From contig JAZQBM010000013.1 of the NCBI GenBank assembly GCA_045545735.1, positions 1-17,872 of the forward strand: DNA of 17,872 bases, given 5' to 3'. Shown here in pieces: positions 16,387 to 17,872 of this stretch (position 1 is the stretch's first letter; each line of letters begins with the position of its first letter). The notes under the pieces were generated by a model. The model ran no database searches. It worked only from the letters and a program-made list of their open reading frames with translations, and was not told the origin of the DNA. This stretch comes from Fimenecus sp045545735 (GTDB lineage: Bacteria > Bacillota > Clostridia > Oscillospirales > Acutalibacteraceae). Position numbers and translations under genes: made by a program.

Positions 16387-16401
16387 ATACAAGCCCAATA
16401 C

Positions 16402-16490
16402 GGAGAGATACCGAAGTGGTTATAACGGAACGGTCTTGAAAACCGTCGTACGGCAACGTACCGTGGGTTCGAATCCCACTCTCTCCGCCA
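16402..16490 (+). tRNA. tRNA-Ser (anticodon TGA)
   Basis: The gene has 89 bases including an encoded CCA. The acceptor stem is GGAGAGA (16402-16408) with TCTCTCC (16480-16486) and discriminator G. The anticodon stem ACGGT/ACCGT encloses the loop CTTGAAA with anticodon TGA at 16437-16439. The long variable arm GTACG-GCAA-CGTAC is the class II feature of serine tRNAs, and the T arm is GTGGG-TTCGAAT-CCCAC. It reads UCA-type serine codons. Confidence 0.98.
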
Positions 16491-16492
16491 CT

Positions 16493-16524
16493 GCGGGTTG
16501 TATGTTAAATACAGCCCGCTTTTT
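16493..16524 (+). terminator. Terminator after tRNA-Ser(TGA)
   Basis: An 11-bp stem, GCGGGTTGTAT (16493-16503) with ATACAGCCCGC (16509-16519) and one G-T pair, has a 5-base loop followed by TTTTT. It starts two bases after the CCA of the tRNA. Confidence 0.88.
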
Positions 16525-16554
16525 AATTAAATAATGGTTAAATCCGTTACACTT

Positions 16555-16645
16555 GCAGAAGTACTCAAGTTGGTGACGAGGCGCCCCTGCTAAGGGCGTA
16601 GGCCGGGAAACCGGTGCGAGAGTTCGAGTCTCTCCTTCTGCGCCA
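16555..16645 (+). tRNA. tRNA-Ser (anticodon GCT)
   Basis: The gene has 91 bases including an encoded CCA. The acceptor is GCAGAAG (16555-16561) with CTTCTGC (16635-16641) and discriminator G. The anticodon stem CGCCC/GGGCG has the loop CTGCTAA with anticodon GCT at 16589-16591. The variable arm GCCGG-GAAA-CCGGT is long, as in serine tRNAs. It reads AGC/AGU codons. Only about 30 bases separate it from the preceding terminator and I see no strong promoter there, so it may rely on read-through. Confidence 0.98.
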
Positions 16646-16648
16646 ATG

Positions 16649-16683
16649 AAACCCATACATCCTTTGATGTGTGGGTTTTATTC
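16649..16683 (+). terminator. Terminator after tRNA-Ser(GCT)
   Basis: A 13-bp stem, AAACCCATACATC (16649-16661) with GATGTGTGGGTTT (16666-16678) and one T-G pair, has the loop CTTT and is followed by a T-rich tract. It begins three bases after the tRNA CCA. Confidence 0.85.
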
Positions 16684-16747
16684 GTTGTATTGAGTTTTTT
16701 GAGAGACGAGAACTCTTAGTCCATGTGCGACGGTTTGTACATAAGAA

Positions 16748-16773
16748 AACACCCACCATTTTTGGTGGGTGTT
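16748..16773. terminator. Bidirectional terminator between the tRNAs and the sugar-acid operon
   Basis: The perfect 11-bp stem AACACCCACCA (16748-16758) with TGGTGGGTGTT (16763-16773) closes a T4 loop. On the minus strand it is followed by CTTAT after the stem's own T-run, and on the plus strand by ATTTTAA. It lies three bases past the amidohydrolase stop codon, so its main job is probably to end that minus-strand transcript. Confidence 0.85.
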
Positions 16774-16776
16774 ATT

Positions 16777-17643
16777 TTAATCTTCAACTATATTTTTGAT
16801 TTTTTGTGGGATTGGAAGGTCTTTGAATCCATAGAAATTTCTTGCGTTTTCGCCGAGAATCAGTTTTTTGTTTTCTGGGTTGATTTCTGTCGATTTTTCT
16901 GTGAAATCAAGACTCATTTTATATGTGATTGCAGTCATTGTGCGAGGGTAATCGCTGCCCCACATAAGTTTATCGTAACCCACAAGATTTGCAGACTCAA
17001 TCATCGCTTTAATTGCAGATGGATATGGGTAAAACTCACTATTGAAAAGCCAAGTTATTCCACCACTTTCAATGAAAACATTTTTATTCTTTGCAAGTTT
17101 GATTTGTTCCAGCCAACCATCTCTTGTAACCATACCGAAATGTCCGATTGCGATTTTAAGGTCTGGAAACATATCAATAATTTTTTGCATCATTGAAGTT
17201 TGCTCGTCGCCATCAGCAAGGTCTATTGAAATAAATTTGCCGTTATCATTTGCAAGTTTGAATGGTTCAAGGTGGTTAAGGAGATTTTTATCTTGAAGTC
17301 GGCCTGCACAGATTTTAATTCCGTTAAACTGGCTTACATCCCCCATTGGCTTTTCTTGATATAATGTGCAGATTTTAATTCTGTCACTTTTGCAAGTAAG
17401 CAAGTATTCGTCCTGATTACCATCAATATATTCTTGTGTAATTACAGCACCCGAAACCCCTGCATAATCCATATTGGCAAGAAAGCGTTCTACTGTATTT
17501 TCACCGTCTGTCATATATGGGGGTATCATTTGTTTGATTTCTCCGCCGAAATCACTTTTACCGCCACCAATATCATAAACCGGTTTACCATTTACTAACC
17601 CGTTTTGTTTTTTCCATAAATGAGCGTGTGCATCAATAATCAT
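16777..17643 (-). CDS. Amidohydrolase-family metal-dependent hydrolase (COG2159 type), possible sugar lactonase
   Basis: The 288-residue TIM-barrel protein is of the amidohydrolase-2 group. Metal and catalytic residues visible are the N-terminal DAHAHLW (H6, H8), H168 in IAIGHFGMV and D231 in LMWGSDYPR. Members of this group act as sugar-acid lactonases (for example L-fucono- or L-rhamnono-lactonase), decarboxylases or other hydrolases. The start ATG 17643 overlaps the stop of the UxaA-family gene by 4 bases (ATGA), with GGAGTGA upstream, so the two are coupled. That neighbour makes a role in sugar-acid catabolism likely, hydrolysing a lactone to the acid that the dehydratase then uses. The exact substrate cannot be read from the sequence. 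Confidence 0.85.
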   Translation of the reverse strand: MIIDAHAHLWKKQNGLVNGKPVYDIGGGKSDFGGEIKQMIPPYMTDGENTVERFLANMDYAGVSGAVITQEYIDGNQDEYLLTCKSDRIKICTLYQEKPMGDVSQFNGIKICAGRLQDKNLLNHLEPFKLANDNGKFISIDLADGDEQTSMMQKIIDMFPDLKIAIGHFGMVTRDGWLEQIKLAKNKNVFIESGGITWLFNSEFYPYPSAIKAMIESANLVGYDKLMWGSDYPRTMTAITYKMSLDFTEKSTEINPENKKLILGENARNFYGFKDLPIPQKIKNIVED

Positions 17644-17872
17644 AATGTCACTCCGTCCTTAAATATTGCAATTTCACGATTACCCTGAACCTCATTTTTT
17701 GTGAGTTCACCATTGGCAACTCGTTTGATAAGGTCTAATAATTCGTCTGCCTTCGCTTGATTGTCAAAGCCATAAGCAGAATAATCAATCCAATGATTCT
17801 TTTTTGTTGCGATAGTGTCATTAGATGCGATTTTAACTGTTGGCACAGGTCCACCGAGTGGTGTTCCCCTAC
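17640..17872 (-). CDS. UxaA-family (altronate/galactarate-type) dehydratase, C-terminal fragment
   Basis: Only the last 76 or so residues are in the window. The frame stays open to the right edge, so this is a partial gene and not a small protein starting at the internal GTG. Visible text begins RGTPLGGPVPTVKIASN, continues through KKNHWIDYSAYGF and ends NREIAIFKDGVTL. These are close to the conserved C-terminus of altronate/galactarate dehydratase large subunits (RGTPxG..PTIKI, WIDFNAG, GYREIAIFKDGVTL). The family removes water from aldonic or aldaric acids to give 2-keto-3-deoxy acids. Substrate is undetermined. It overlaps the downstream amidohydrolase gene by 4 bases. Confidence 0.88.
   Translation of the reverse strand, partial: RGTPLGGPVPTVKIASNDTIATKKNHWIDYSAYGFDNQAKADELLDLIKRVANGELTKNEVQGNREIAIFKDGVTL

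Noticed and set aside
16420..16759. Open frames on the minus strand across the tRNA genes
   Set aside because: They are translations of the reverse complement of tRNA-Ser genes, a common false protein prediction.
16723..17196. 157-codon plus-strand frame opposite the amidohydrolase
   Set aside because: Shadow frame: it spans the bidirectional terminator and shows no domain, while the opposite strand has clear catalytic motifs.
17640..17846. Stand-alone 68-residue protein starting at GTG 17846
   Set aside because: The frame continues upstream to the window edge with conserved UxaA-family residues (RGTPLGGPV), so it is the end of a longer gene.

Overview
This is an ordinary chromosomal segment of a low-GC Gram-positive bacterium, most likely a gut-type member of the Clostridia. 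The evidence is the dgt-dnaG-rpoD (sigma-A) macro-operon, the AddAB helicase-nuclease in place of RecBCD, strong GGAGG-type ribosome binding sites, frequent TTG starts, AT-rich spacers and a Clostridia-like 16S 5' end. Nearly all protein genes lie on the minus strand; the exceptions are one AraC-family gene and two tRNA genes. No insertion sequence, phage gene, integrase or CRISPR array was seen.

Layout from left to right. The first 66 bases are the 5' end of a 16S rRNA gene reading off the left edge. Its structured leader and a strong promoter follow, up to about position 380. At 533-1908 is a compact metal-efflux unit: an ArsR/SmtB-family sensor with both CadC-like and CzrA-like metal sites, overlapping by 4 bases with a CDF efflux pump that ends in eight histidines. 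Two TGAA-N6-TTCA operators sit in its promoter. A divergent AraC-family regulator (2004-2756) shares this intergenic region and converges on rpoD through a shared palindromic terminator.

The block 2795-6679 encodes the housekeeping sigma factor, DNA primase and an HD-domain dNTPase. Next are a YigZ/IMPACT-family protein and ribosomal protein L31, each with recognisable flanking signals. The largest block (7747-16245) appears to be a four-gene transcription unit: a small membrane protein, a cytoplasmic GH27 glycosidase, AddB and AddA, with gaps of 14 bases or less and an 8-base addB/addA overlap. Pairing a glycosidase with a recombination nuclease has no obvious functional reason and may be only positional.

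On the right, two plus-strand tRNA-Ser genes (anticodons TGA and GCT) are each followed by a terminator. Then comes the end of a minus-strand sugar-acid operon: a COG2159-type amidohydrolase overlapping by 4 bases with the C-terminal end of a UxaA-family dehydratase that runs off the right edge. That pair suggests a lactonase plus dehydratase step of sugar-acid catabolism, possibly L-fuconate-like.

I found no convincing previously undescribed system. The points most worth a second look are the dual-site metal sensor with its twin operators, the internal start in the small membrane protein, the GH27-addBA arrangement and the amidohydrolase/UxaA pair.
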